Source: Hyphochytrium catenoides
Taxonomy: Eukaryota > Sar > Hyphochytriomycetes > Hyphochytriales > Hyphochytriaceae
NCBI GenBank assembly: GCA_900088475.1
Contig: FLMG01001760.1
Span: forward strand, 3,224 to 17,345
DNA length: 14,122 nt
Direction of reading: 5' to 3'
Shown here: positions 1-8,984 of the stretch, piece by piece
Numbering within the stretch: the stretch's first letter is position 1
How the letters are laid out: each line of letters begins with the position of its first letter
Made by a program: the position numbers and the translations under genes
The notes under the pieces: model-generated
Databases searched by the model: none
Seen by the model: the letters and a program-made list of their open reading frames with translations, nothing else
Told to the model about the DNA's origin: nothing

Positions 1-350
1 CCCTCACTTCCCTTCATTCTTCATAACAAACAAATCATCAACCATGGCCGTTAACGGCAAATACAAGAAAATCCCCCAATAAACGGACTGAAATCGTAAC
101 ATCACTCTAAAAAGCAAATCTGGCTTCTTGAGATTATCGCCTTACAACGTATATCAGTTATTGTATCCGTTGATCTGCTCTTAGATATAGCCAAGCAGCA
201 ACACCACAGCTGAGAGATTTTCTGCTGCAATTTTAGAGATTTCACGGATTCTGATTGCCATTTCTGGAGCTTTTCGGTCGCTAAAAACAGGAGAAGGACT
301 GGACTTCAGCCTCATTTAGTCTATAAGATCCGCTCAACCGACTGAGAAGA
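1..350 (+). promoter_or_regulatory. 5' flank and probable 5'UTR of the UROD gene
   Basis: Mixed-composition sequence upstream of the UROD start codon, without the CT/GA runs that fill the gene. I see no convincing TATA box. A 12-codon ORF at 44-82 (MAVNGKYKKIPQ) starts in a strong initiation context (ACCATGG) and could be an upstream ORF if transcription starts before it. The transcription start cannot be placed. The annotation as promoter/5'UTR is inferred from position only. Confidence 0.35.
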
Positions 351-1009
351 ATGGAGGATAAAGGGAAAATAATGCTTTCTGCAGGCTGCGGCCTGCTGGT
401 AGGTGTGAGCATCGCGCAATTGCTCCTGAGGACAGCGGGAAAGTCTGGAAATCCTCGGTACAGCTTCTGACTCTGTTCGGCTAAAAGCAGCGTCTCCGCT
501 TCATTCTGTTGTCAGCTATACCATTAAGGCAGTTCTACTCTCGTTATGGCAGATCATACCGCTCACTCTTGCTCTTGCTCTCCCTCTCTGTGTCGTTCTG
601 TCTCGTTCACCCTCTCTCTTTCTCTCGTACTTGTTTTCTCTCTCTTTCCCTTTGTCTTTCTCTGTGTCTCTCTCTCTTCTCTTCTTTGCTATATCTCTCT
701 CACGCCTTTGCTCTGTCTGGCTAACTCTTTCTTCTCTCTCTCTTCTCCCTGCTGCACCTTCTTTAGTGAAGAAGATAAAATTTACGAAGACGCGGACTGG
801 CCTCCTCGCTCACGAGAGAAAGTCCAGCGACTTCCCTTAGAAGCCTTTCCTCCTCTTCAAAATGACCTTCTTCTCAGAGCCACGCGGGGAGAGAAGACAG
901 AGCGAGTGCCTGTCTGGTGCATGCGACAGGCAGGGAGACACTTGGAAGAGTTTAGGGCCCTGAGAGCTGATAACATGTTCTTCAAGGTTATCTGTTTTCT
1001 CTCTCTCTT

Positions 1010-1058
<49 letters not shown>

Positions 1059-1484
1059 TCTTGGATTGTCACTGTTGTTCTCTCTGTTTCTTCTTTGTTT
1101 CTCTCTTGGGATCCCACGCTCTGTCTCCCTCTATCTGTCTCTCACCTTCCTCTCCAATTCTTTCCCCTGCTACTAATCTCTCTCTCCCCTCTTGGGTTGT
1201 CCCTGTTGTCCTCTCTGTTTCTTCTTTGTTTCTCTCTTGGGATCCCACGCTCTGTCTCCCTCTATATGTCTCTCACTTTCTTTCCTCTGCTACTATCTCC
1301 CTCTCTTCTCTACACTCTTTACGTTCTTCCTCGCTCTCTTTCCCCCTTCTCTCTCTTTTTTTCAATTCAAGAGAGGCACACAATCTTTCATACTCTTTCC
1401 TTCTCTTTCCCATGGACGTATAGTTTTCGACGTCCTCTTTTTTCTCCCTTCCTGTAGAAGAAATACCTAGTGTTAAACCCCAAA

Positions 1485-1516
<32 letters not shown>

Positions 1517-4071
1517 ACTTCCTCTTTCTTACTCTACTGATCTCTCCCTCCTTGGCATTGCTTTTGTCTAACTTCTCTTCTCTCTCCTTCTATCTCTCTA
1601 TGCTCTCCCTCTCGGTTCCCTCCGCTCTCCCTCTCTTGTGCGCACCTGCCTGTTATCTCTCTCTCTTTCTTTCTCTCTCCTCAGGTGTGCCAGACTCCCA
1701 GTCTCGCTGCGGAAGTGACTCTGCAGCCTCTGAGGCGGTACCGCGGAGCTCTGGATGCGTGCATTATCTTCTCTGACATTCTCGTCATACCACAGGTAGA
1801 GAGAGCGAGAGAAGAGAGAGAGAGAGAGTAAAATGAAGAAAGGAGAGAAATGGAAATTGAGAGCTCAGGGAAAGGGAAGAGAGCAGTCTCGTTGCTCTGA
1901 AGAGAGAGGTTGAGAGAGATTGAATGGGAAGAGACAGAGTACGAGAGAAAGAGAGAAGGCATGATGAAAGAGACAGAGAGGTTGATGAGGGAAGATGGAC
2001 AGAGTCACTCACGGAGGGCGACGTTGTTGGAGGGAGAGAGAGAGAGAGAGAAAGAGCTGCATGTATGTGCTCTTTTAGCAGCCTTTCTCCATTCTTCACC
2101 CGCACTTAGCGATAGGCAAATGGGTTGTCTTCATCTTTCTCTTCTTTCACAGATACCTGTTTGCTATTGCTCTCTCACTCTCCTCTCTCTTTGACAATTG
2201 CTGACAATTAGGCGATGGGCATGAAGATCCAGATGATTCCCAAGCGCGGCCCTGTCTTTGACGAGGTGACTCTCTCTCCCTCTTTCCCTCTCTCTCTCTC
2301 TCTCGCTCTGTTCTTTGACCCTACCACGCACGAGATCTTCCCAGCCCACATGTGGGAAGTAGAGTGGATCATTCTTTGCTCAGCGCGCGCGCTCGCTCGC
2401 TCTTTCTTTCTTTCTCTGTCGGCCATCTCGCTCTACCACTTTGTGCCGTATCTCTCCGCACTAACGCTCTCTCATCCTGTGCCCTTGCTCTTCTCACGCG
2501 CGCTCACTTGCCTCTGCTACTCTTCTACTTACTCTTTCCTTTCTTTTCTCTCTCCCTCTCTCTCTTCGATACTTTTCTCTCTCTCTCACTCACTCTCTCT
2601 GCGGCTACCCTCCTTCCCCTCTTTCTTCTCCGCCTCTTTATTACCTCTTTCTCTCTTCGTTTTCAAATCTTTCTCGGCTCTCTCTTTCTCCCCTGAATTT
2701 TTTTCGCGCTCTCACATTTCTCTCTCTCATTCTCTATTCTTCATCTCGTTTTCTTCTCTTTTTCTCTCTCTCTCCCCACCACCCGGGACGTGGCGGGCCA
2801 GCCTCTCTCCACTCCCGCGGATCTCTCTCGTTTATCTCTCTCTCCTGACATTGAAGAAACCCTAGGTTATGTACTGGACGCGATCAATCTGACTCGCGCG
2901 CGTATCGCGGGGGAGGTTCCTCTGATTGGATTCTGTGGCGCGCCTTTCACTCTGATGACCTACATGGTCGAGGGAGGGAGCAGCAGCACCAAGAGCAAGG
3001 TCAAGCAGTGGCTCTACAAGGTGAGAGAGAGAGAGTCAAGGGAAGAGGGAAAGACAAAGGAGGTAGTGAGCGCGAGAGAGAGAGAATGAGGGAGAGACAA
3101 CGAAAACGAGGGTGGGAGAGAAGAGAGGGCGGGGAAGGTGGGTGAAAGAGGAAGAGAAATAAAATGCGACGTCAAAAGAGGAGAAGAGAGAGGGAAAACA
3201 GAGAGCTTAAGAAAAGAGGGAAACACACGGAGAAAGGACGGGAAGCATGAGACACCCAGAGAGATAATCTCTCCGCTAGCTCTTCTCCTTACCTCTCTTC
3301 TTGCTGGAACACTGTTCTCTTTCTCTCTATTTCTTTTTCCCTCTTTCTCTCTCCTTTCTTTCTTCTTTGTCGGTGTCTCTTGCCGACAGTCGCGTTAGAA
3401 GGTCATAACCCTAACTCAACCTGTGTCCCTCTCTCTCTCTCTCTCTCCTTTACTTTCACTTTTTCTTGTTTCTCTCTCTCTTCCGCTATGCCGCTTCCCT
3501 ACCTCTCTCCCTCTCGATTCCGCTTACTAATTGCTTGCCCTGCCCTCTCTCTTTTCGTTTCTCATTTTGCCTTCTTTCTATCATTTCTCAATCGTCCCTC
3601 TCTCTCCCATCGACACTCTTACTCTTCTCTGTGCATTTCTCTCGTTGGTCCCTCTCTTTCCTTCCCATCACTTCGTTTCTCTCTCTCTCTCTTCTTCACT
3701 CTCTCTTTTCTCTCTCTCCCTCAGTACCCGTCTGCGTCTCACTCTCTCCTGTCGGCTCTGACCTCTGTCGCAATTGAGTTCTTAGCGGCTCAGGCTCGGG
3801 CGGGGGCGCAGCTCCTCCAAGTCTTTGAGTCCGTCGGGGCCGCGGAACTTTCGCAAGAACATTTCAACACTTTCTGTCTCCCCTACCTCCAGCAGGTGAG
3901 AGGGAAAGAGAACGAGAGAGAGAGAAAAAGGGCGGCATAACACATTGAAGAGGGGGAAGAGAGAGAGAGAGAGAACACGACCCAAAAAATCTGTTCCTTC
4001 CGTCCTCTCTTTGGGCTCATATTCTCCGACCCTTCTGTCTCTGGTTCTGTACTTGGTGCCCAATACTCTTT

Positions 4072-4103
<32 letters not shown>

Positions 4104-5348
4104 CCCCTAACCCTCTCTCTTCCTGTCTGGCCTCAGATCGCTGAGCGTTTGAAGGAGCTGGTCCCAGATGTTCCCCTGGTCTGCTTCTCTAAAGACACGC
4201 CTCACGCTCTCCCGGCGCTGGGAAAGAGTGCCTATGATGTTATTGGATTAGACTGGAAAGTGGATCCCAAGGAAGCGAGGTCCTCTCTCTCTCTCTCTCT
4301 CTCTCTCCCTTCCTTCTCTCCTACACACACGCACTCGGGAGTCTGTGTCTATGTGTCTTCAAGTCCTTCATACACCGGTTATTCTCTCTGCCCGTTATTC
4401 TCTCTGCCTTTCCGCTATATCATTCCTTCAATTTAGTCTTTCTTTGTAAGCGCTCTCCCTTTTGCCTTATATGTATATGTCTCTCTCGGCACTCATTTAC
4501 TTCCCCTGTTTCCTCATGGATATGACGCACTTTCGCCGGCCTGCTGAAGTTTATCTTCTTGTCCTCTGTCTCTGTCTCCCTATTCGCATGTTCTTGCTAT
4601 TCGCCTCTTTCCCAACCCCGCGTCATATTTCCTTCTCCTCTGTCGACAGCTTAGCGTACCTAGGGTCATGTATTGTTCCTTCGTTCCATTGAGCCTCTCT
4701 CTTCCCTTTTGTCTTTGTCTTTCCCCTGTGTCTCTCTCTCTCGCTCTTCTTCTCTTAGACGGCTGGTGGGTCCCAATAAGACTCTGCAAGGAAACATGGA
4801 CCCGATCGCACTCTTTGCTGATCCACCGGTTATAAGGGAGGAGGTAAGAGAGAGAGCTGAAAAGAATGCAAAGGAGAGAGTGAAAAAAGGAAAAGTTACT
4901 TCTTCTCTCCTCTTTCGCCCTCTTCTTACCCTCTTCCTCCCTTTTGTGAATTTGAGCCTCTCTCTCTCTCTCCACACTCCCTCTCTTGTCTCTAGCTTTG
5001 TCCGTTTAAGGTCTAGGCCACACATGTGAATCACTTCTTCCTCTCTCTCCCGCTCTCGCTACCTATTCCCTCCGTCTCTCCTCCCTATACCGACTAACTC
5101 TCAATTCCTTTCTCTCACTCTCTGTCTCACTTCTTCGGTCTCTCTCATACCTCTCTCTCTCTCCCTCTCCCCTCTCTCTCTTTTCCCTTCTTCTCTCTCT
5201 GCAGGTGGCGAAGATGGTCCATTCCTTTGGGACGCAGCGCTATATCGCCAACCTAGGTCATGGGATCAGCCCAGACCACCTCCCGGAGCACGTCAGAGCC
5301 TTTATGGAGGCGGTCCACTCTGTCTCGGAGGCGGCCAACAGGGACTAG
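351..5348 (+). CDS. UROD: Uroporphyrinogen decarboxylase, nine exons
   Basis: UROD decarboxylates the four acetate side chains of uroporphyrinogen III to give coproporphyrinogen III in heme synthesis; in animals and fungi it is a cytosolic homodimer. Exons: 351-457, 767-986, 1685-1795, 2212-2265, 2802-3020, 3725-3895, 4137-4279, 4759-4843, 5205-5348 (TAG stop). All introns are GT-AG and phases join in frame, giving about 417 residues against about 367 in human. Seen motifs: [11 protein letters not shown] (Arg89 and Arg93, human R37/R41), [11 protein letters not shown] (catalytic-site Asp140, human D86), LMTYMVEGG (Tyr218, human Y164), LQVFES (Ser273, human S219), YIANLGHG (His389, human H339). 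All key residues are present and no frame is broken, so the gene looks functional. Exons 2-9 are certain by alignment to remembered family sequence. Exon 1 is inferred: ATG 351 has A at -3 and G at +4, and the weak donor at 458 is the one found that matches exon 2 in phase. It adds a hydrophobic stretch not found in ordinary URODs. Confidence 0.96.
458..766 (+). other. UROD intron 1
   Basis: Starts GTACAG (weak donor) and ends CTTCTTTAG. Its second half is CT-rich. An open frame from 546 runs through this intron into exon 2, so an unspliced reading exists, but its protein is almost all Ser/Leu/Phe/Cys from CT repeats. The intron joins a phase-2 exon end (CG) to T, making an Arg codon. Confidence 0.55.
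1009..1056 (+). repeat. (CT)n microsatellite
   Basis: Nearly pure CT dinucleotide run with a few TTT interruptions, in UROD intron 2. The opposite strand gives an Arg-Glu repeat frame, which is a repeat artefact. Likely length-polymorphic. Confidence 0.9.
1060..1300 (+). repeat. Tandem duplication, 131-base period, in UROD intron 2
   Basis: Two copies, about 1060-1180 and 1191-1300. Both contain GGGATCCCACGCTCTGTCTC and the flanking TTGTTTCTCTCTTGG block at an offset of 131 bases. Towards the end the offset falls to 120 (the CTGCTACTA block at 1167 and 1287), so the second copy has lost about 11 bases. A few substitutions separate the copies, so the event is recent but not brand new. Confidence 0.9.
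1796..2211 (+). other. UROD intron 3, GA-rich then CT-rich
   Basis: Donor GTAGAG after ...ATA CCA CAG; acceptor ACAATTAG before GCG ATG GGC. Bases up to about 2060 are mainly GA repeats on the sense strand; the last part is CT-rich. No gene is seen in it. Confidence 0.9.
2266..2801 (+). other. UROD intron 4, CT-rich
   Basis: Donor GTGACT after ...TTT GAC GAG; acceptor GGGCCAG before CCT CTC TCC. The CT tract stops about 25 bases before the AG, and the last bases are GC-rich, so this is the least typical acceptor of the gene. The joined protein (VFDE then [11 protein letters not shown]) fits the UROD family alignment exactly, which supports the site. No gene is seen inside. Confidence 0.85.
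3021..3724 (+). other. UROD intron 5, GA-rich then CT-rich
   Basis: Donor GTGAGA after ...CTC TAC AAG; acceptor CCCTCAG before TAC CCG. The first 240 bases are GA-rich and the last 440 CT-rich. No gene is seen inside. Confidence 0.9.
3896..4136 (+). other. UROD intron 6, GA-rich then CT-rich
   Basis: Donor GTGAGA, acceptor GCCTCAG before ATC GCT GAG. Bases 3900-3980 are GA-rich; from 4000 on the sequence is CT-rich with a pure CT run at about 4070-4102. Confidence 0.9.
4280..4758 (+). other. UROD intron 7
   Basis: Donor GTCCTC, unusual because +3 is C, after the AG of a split Arg codon; acceptor TCTCTTAG. CT-rich at both ends with a more mixed middle (4320-4680). The phase-2 join gives [18 protein letters not shown], which matches the UROD family without gap. 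Confidence 0.85.
4844..5204 (+). other. UROD intron 8, short GA-rich start then CT-rich
   Basis: Donor GTAAGA after ...AGG GAG GAG; acceptor CTCTGCAG before GTG GCG AAG. GA-rich for about 50 bases, then CT-rich with CT runs at 4960 and 5150-5200. No gene is seen inside. Confidence 0.9.
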
Positions 5349-6110
5349 GAGGAGGACTGAAGTGACGAAAGAGAGAGAGAAGTGAGAAGGTAAAGGATAG
5401 GCTTTGCAGAAAATGCGCATACGGAGAGCGAGGGAGCCGAGACACAGAGAAATGAGGAGGAAGAGAGAGGGAAGAAGAGAGAGGGAAGAAGAGAGAGAGA
5501 GGAAGGGAGAGAGAAAGAGAGAGAGAGAGAGCACAGAAAGATGAGTAACTGATCAAGGGATGGGCTGTAGAAGGTTTAGAACGGACAAGGGAAGAACAAG
5601 GAGGAAGGGAGTAAGAATGACAGAGAAAAAGAGGTGAGGAGTCAGAAGGCTGCAGGAGAAAGCTATGAGAGAGAAATGGCGAGAGACTTTGTTCCTTGTG
5701 CACCACTGCCTCCGTCTTTTTCTCTCTTCTCTCTCTCTATGTCGCTGTTTCGTCTCTCTCTCCCTCTCTCTCTCTCTCTCTTACTAATGGGTCTGCATCT
5801 CGCTTCTTTTCATCTTACTTGGCAGGTTCAGGTCTCCTTGTCCGTTCTTGAGGCGGAGAACAGAAGACTCAACAGACCGCCGACTAGACAGAAAGAAGCA
5901 GACGACAGAGAAAAGAGCAAATAATATGGAAGCAGAGAGAGGAGAGAGAGAGAGAGAAAGAAAGAAGAAGAAGGGAGTAGGTTTGCTCCTCGTCTGAGGC
6001 AGCGTCCCAGTTTCTTGGCAAGCACTTTTTGGCTGGGAAGTTTTCTGCTCTTATTTGGCTGGCCCTACTACTTTTGCTCACATCAAATAAAATCAATATA
6101 ACACACTGAG
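5349..6110 (+). other. Probable UROD 3'UTR and 3' flank
   Basis: After the stop codon the sense strand is GA-rich to about 5680, CT-rich from 5710 to 5800, and then reads CTTGGCAG at 5825. This copies the pattern of the introns upstream, so a 3'UTR intron (donor possibly GTGAGG at 5634) is plausible. A short open tail after 5826 (VLEAENRRLNRPPTRQKEAD...) has no recognised relative. The stretch ends in AT-richer sequence with a polyadenylation signal. UTR status is inferred from position. Confidence 0.4.
6086..6091 (+). terminator. Candidate polyadenylation signal AATAAA
   Basis: AATAAA inside CATCAAATAAAATCAATA, in a locally AT-rich patch that breaks the GA/CT pattern, about 740 bases after the UROD stop. 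It is the best such signal noticed downstream of the gene on this strand. Confidence 0.4.
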
Positions 6111-7280
6111 CGAGCTCTCTTCCTCTCTCTCTCTCTCTCTGACCGATCTTCTCTCTTTTTCTCTTAGCCGTTCTCTCCCTCTGCTACCCTTTACTTTCTC
6201 TCTCTCACTCAGCGTTACACGTTTCTTGCTCAGGATAGAAGATTTCGTTTGTCATTTCTTCTCTCTGTCTCCTCATCGCACTTTTGTTCTCTCTCCTCTC
6301 TCTGTGTCAAGGTCCGCCCAACGCCATTTTCTCTCTTCCTCGTCTGACCCTACAAGCGTCTATGTCCTAAGAGATTTAGCGGAAGACGGGATCCTCAAGC
6401 TGAATAGACCATTCTCTCTCTAGACATTTAACCTCTCTAGCCTGCACAACACGTAGGTTTCTCTCTTTCTCTTCTATCCTACAATCTCTCTCTCTCTTCC
6501 CTCTCTCCCATTCTCAACCTCTCTGTCCCCCTTTCTCTCTCGCTGTCTTTTGGTCCTGGAGTGGGTGTGGATGATCGCCTTTCTTTCTCTCCTACTTCTT
6601 GTTGCCCTTCTCAGCATAGAGGACTCGAAAGAGCCATCAGAAAGCGCTGCAACCAAGAGAGAGAATGTCCCTCCTCCCTATTACATAAGATATCTGAGGA
6701 AGATGTTGGTGGAAGCAAGAGAGAGAGCAAATAGAGTGGCGCCGGGAACTGAATTCGGAGGAAACAGAGACCAACTCCAGTAGTGTCGGCCGCTGAGCCT
6801 TGCAAGGCCCTCCTGCTGTGAGCACTAGAGACCAAGTTCTTGTCCTCCAAGATGGATGCTGGGAGAGAGAGACCAGAGAAGAGAGAGAGAGAAGGGAAGG
6901 GCAAAATAATAATAAGAAGGTGTGGCACTGGATAGGGTTATTTATTTTGATAGGAGTTTGATGATGAGAAGAGAGATGGAAAACAGAAAAAGCCAACGAA
7001 AGGAGGAGATGGTTGACATAGAAATGTGGGGAGAGAAGGACTATGCCGAGGAGAAGAGAACACCAAGAAGTGAGAAGGAAGAGAAGATGCGACAAGTATT
7101 GAAAAAGAGAACAAAAGAAAGAAAAAGAACAAACAGCGCCTTAGCAGCTAAGAAGGAGAAGAATGGCTCTGGTCCTGAGAGAGAGGGGACAGGCTAGAGG
7201 AAAATAACTGAGAGAGGGGAGAAGAGAATACACCGGTAGAATGGACACGACAGTGAGAGAAGCGTGAACAGCAGTAGTGG
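6111..7280. other. Alternating CT-rich and GA-rich intergenic DNA
   Basis: CT-rich to about 6550, then mostly GA-rich to about 7280. Open frames here are short and mostly follow the low-complexity sequence: for example 6961-7197 is Lys/Glu/Arg-rich because the DNA is purine-rich. A stretch at 6330-6423 (SVYVLRDLAEDGILKLNRP) looks more protein-like but has no start and ends at TAG. I see no assignable gene. Confidence 0.5.
6571..6783 (+). CDS. Possible small secreted or anchored peptide ORF
   Basis: ATG-initiated 70-residue ORF. It begins with a hydrophobic stretch (MIAFLSLLLLVALLS) that would act as a signal peptide or anchor, followed by an acidic/polar part and a segment VPPPYYIRYLRKMLVEARER that can form an amphipathic helix. 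No family is recognised. The hydrophobic start comes from CT-rich DNA, and CTTCTCAG at about 6614 could instead be a 3' splice site with the coding part beginning there (IEDSKEPSES...). It may be the last exon of an unseen gene, or chance. Confidence 0.2.
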   Translation: MIAFLSLLLLVALLSIEDSKEPSESAATKRENVPPPYYIRYLRKMLVEARERANRVAPGTEFGGNRDQLQ

Positions 7281-7293
7281 GAGAGTAAGTCTG

Positions 7294-7341
7294 AACGATG
7301 TGTCCTAACGAAGTTTTGAGTTTAGCACTTCACACATCGTT
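7294..7341. repeat. Perfect 10-bp inverted repeat with 28-base loop
   Basis: AACGATGTGT at 7294-7303 and ACACATCGTT at 7332-7341 are exact reverse complements. It lies where GA/CT-rich DNA gives way to mixed sequence. It could be a hairpin, a protein-binding palindrome or an end of an inserted element. Confidence 0.6.
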
Positions 7342-7460
7342 GAGTGGCCAGATAACAGCGTTCTGGGCGGGGCGGTGTGAGTCAGGTGAGCAGCTAATAA
7401 CGTCTTATCGCAGAGCAAACTCAAGCCTCTGAGAGAGTGAGTGAGGGCTACACAGCATAA

Positions 7461-8243
7461 AATGATAGAATAGTAAGCGCACTACGTGTATTGCGAAGAG
7501 ATAGAAGCGACGGCAGTGGCCCTGATAACAACATTAATCACTCATCACCATCGTTGCTGCGGACGGCAGCTTCTCCGCCACCACTCTCTCTCTTTCCGGT
7601 CAGTCCGCAACTTTGGCAGCCACAGCGCCACAACAGCATTGCTAGAAAGGAACTGTGCTGGGCTTCGAAAGGAAGGCGATCACAATGCTTATCATCGATT
7701 CCAACTAGTGCTAGTATTGGCTGCGGCACACGACCCAGCAGTACCGCTCCATCCCTCGGCAACAACACTCTGCACCTTTCATCCACCAGCTGGCAGCAGG
7801 CAAACAAGCAACACTAGTAGTCATCGATAGCCATCGGAATGGCAAATCGTCGTTCTATGTCAAGTAGTAGTTATTTAGACGACGAAGGATATGGGCAGCG
7901 ACGAGAGGAAGTGGAGCGAGAGAGCAGGATTGATGAAGATGACGCCGTGCTGGGACAAGCTGCGTATGGGAATGACATGATCAGACGGACAGGAAAGAGG
8001 AGCAGGACCTCGACGGCGAGGAACTAGATGGGGGGCGATGAAACGAAGAAGAGAATAGTCAAGAAGAGAGCGCCACTGAAGAAACTGAAGGGCAAGAAAG
8101 CGCTGACGAAGAAGCTGCTGGAGAAGGGAGCAGTGCCGAAGAAAGCGCTGACGAAGAATAACGACACCGCTAGAGGTGAACAACAGAACAGCAATCCCGG
8201 CATTGGTCATAGGGAGAGCGAGGAGGTGAGCAAGACATCGTAA
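7461..8243 (+). pseudogene. Decayed coding-like region with acidic/basic repeat tail
   Basis: One frame is open from 7461 to 8243 except for TAG TAG near 7815 and a TAG at 8025. It reads as a Ser/Pro/Asn-rich segment, then a piece from ATG 7839 (MANRRSMSSSSYLDDEGYGQ), then a very basic Lys-rich tail (KKRAPLKKLKGKKALTKKLL). The +2 frame of the tail is instead strongly acidic (QESADEEAAGEGSSAEESAD) and ends at TAA. Both readings come from one short DNA repeat, so the true frame is unclear. No start codon precedes 7839 in this frame. I recognise no family. It is either a broken gene or exons of a gene with introns I cannot place. Confidence 0.25.
8094..8158 (+). repeat. 45-base tandem coding-type repeat
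   Basis: AAGAAAGCGCTGACGAAGAA occurs at 8094-8113 and exactly again at 8139-8158, a 45-base (15-codon) period. A related version with three extra bases, GAAGAAAGCGCACTTGACGA and onward, lies at 10937-10960. A period that is a multiple of three and an in-frame size difference suggest a protein-coding origin. Confidence 0.7.
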
Positions 8244-8358
8244 GAACTCCGGAGAGCTATAAGGAACTACCTCAACTTGACAGCTGCTCCTTGTAAAGCT
8301 ATTTTGTTGCCTTTAGGCTCCAGCCCTGCCGCCCTGGCGGGCTTTGAGGGGGAACGAG
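8244..8358 (+). CDS. Candidate internal exon ending at a strong donor
   Basis: Open frame directly after the TAA at 8241-8243, reading ELRRAIRNYLNLTAAPCKAI then LLPLGSSPAALAGFEGER, and ending in GAACGAG followed by GTGAGTATG, a near-consensus 5' splice site. The next acceptor-like site is CTTCTGGCAG at about 8417, which would continue in phase with ELELRVPASPHFPQVL before a stop. No family is recognised and the start of the exon is not defined. Confidence 0.25.
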
Positions 8359-8362
8359 GTGA

Positions 8363-8984
8363 GTATGTACAAGCCTGAAGCCCCCCCCCAAAGACTTCAC
8401 TGCCTTCTGGCAGAACTGGAACTGCGGGTGCCCGCATCGCCACATTTTCCTCAAGTCCTATAGCTTGGAAATACCCTCAGTCAACAACGTTATCGCTCGA
8501 GGAGTCCTTCAAGGCATGACGCTTACATCTGGTAACACCAGGCTCAGCAATGGACCAGTTTACCCCCAATATCGATGAACCGACAGTCCTATTGAAGGCG
8601 GCTTAGAGGTCGCCTGGGTTGAGCTTTCTGAACCTCCTCGAGGCCACTACAAACTGGCGTCTTGGGAGGGGATTCCCAAGCCATTGCGGCTTATCTGTGA
8701 CAAAGAGGGGAACCGTAGCTTTGAAGGAAGACGGTACAGGGTGCATTTCGGTTTTTCCGCATCAAGGTGAACCCTTCATGTTGCCACGACTCCATATCAA
8801 TCCCAGCCGGCGGCTAATATACTACTACTCAGGAACTGGAACAACCGTCGTCCCCTGGTCAGCAATGCATACAGTTGGGACCGCCAGCTACGTCACTCGT
8901 GACCCAGATGCGGGTGACGAAGACTCTCTCCGAGGAATAGACCCCACCAAGGGCCCAGGGCTTCTACGCTTCCACATGGAATAG
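8363..8984 (+). pseudogene. Coding-like debris, two overlapping frames
   Basis: One frame is open from 8363 to 8767 apart from a single TGA at 8576. It contains DFTAFWQNWNCGCPHRHIFL and, after the stop, EVAWVELSEPPRGHYKLASW and GNRSFEGRRYRVHFGFSASR. A second frame, open to the TAG at 8982-8984, takes over at about 8760 (HQGEPFMLPRLHINPSRRLI, then TGTTVVPWSAMHTVGTASYV). Joining the two would need a one-base shift near 8768. The residue mix is that of ordinary globular protein, not repeat-driven, but I recognise no domain. Likely one decayed + strand gene. Confidence 0.3.

Larger units (their letters stand above)
987..1684 (+). other. UROD intron 2, CT-rich
   Basis: Donor follows ...TTC AAG and acceptor is TCCTCAG before GTG TGC CAG. 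The intron is almost wholly pyrimidine-rich on the sense strand. It holds a long CT microsatellite and a local tandem duplication, listed separately. No gene is seen in it. Confidence 0.9.

Noticed and set aside
44-82. 12-codon ORF MAVNGKYKKIPQ with a perfect start context as a separate gene
   Set aside because: Too short and with no donor before its stop; kept only as a possible upstream ORF in the 5' flank.
857-1117. - strand ORF with Arg-Glu repeats
   Set aside because: Antisense of the CT microsatellite and of UROD exon 2; the repeat protein follows directly from (GA)n.
546-1457. 303-codon + strand ORF through UROD exon 2
   Set aside because: Only 767-986 is real coding sequence. The rest is Ser/Leu/Phe repeats read from CT-rich introns 1 and 2.
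5253-5706. - strand Ser/Leu-rich ORFs over the UROD 3' end
   Set aside because: Antisense of exon 9 and of GA-rich DNA; low-complexity translation with no domain.
6961-7197. Lys/Glu/Arg-rich + strand ORF as a coiled-coil protein
   Set aside because: The composition follows from purine-rich DNA; the same DNA gives similar charged sequence in other frames.
7538-7807. - strand 89-codon ORF
   Set aside because: Not distinguishable from chance; no start context, domain or partner exon was found.
7461-8243. Reading TAG as sense, because the open frame here is broken mainly by TAG
   Set aside because: UROD itself ends at TAG at the family-expected position, and the broken frame has no recognised homologue to support recoding.
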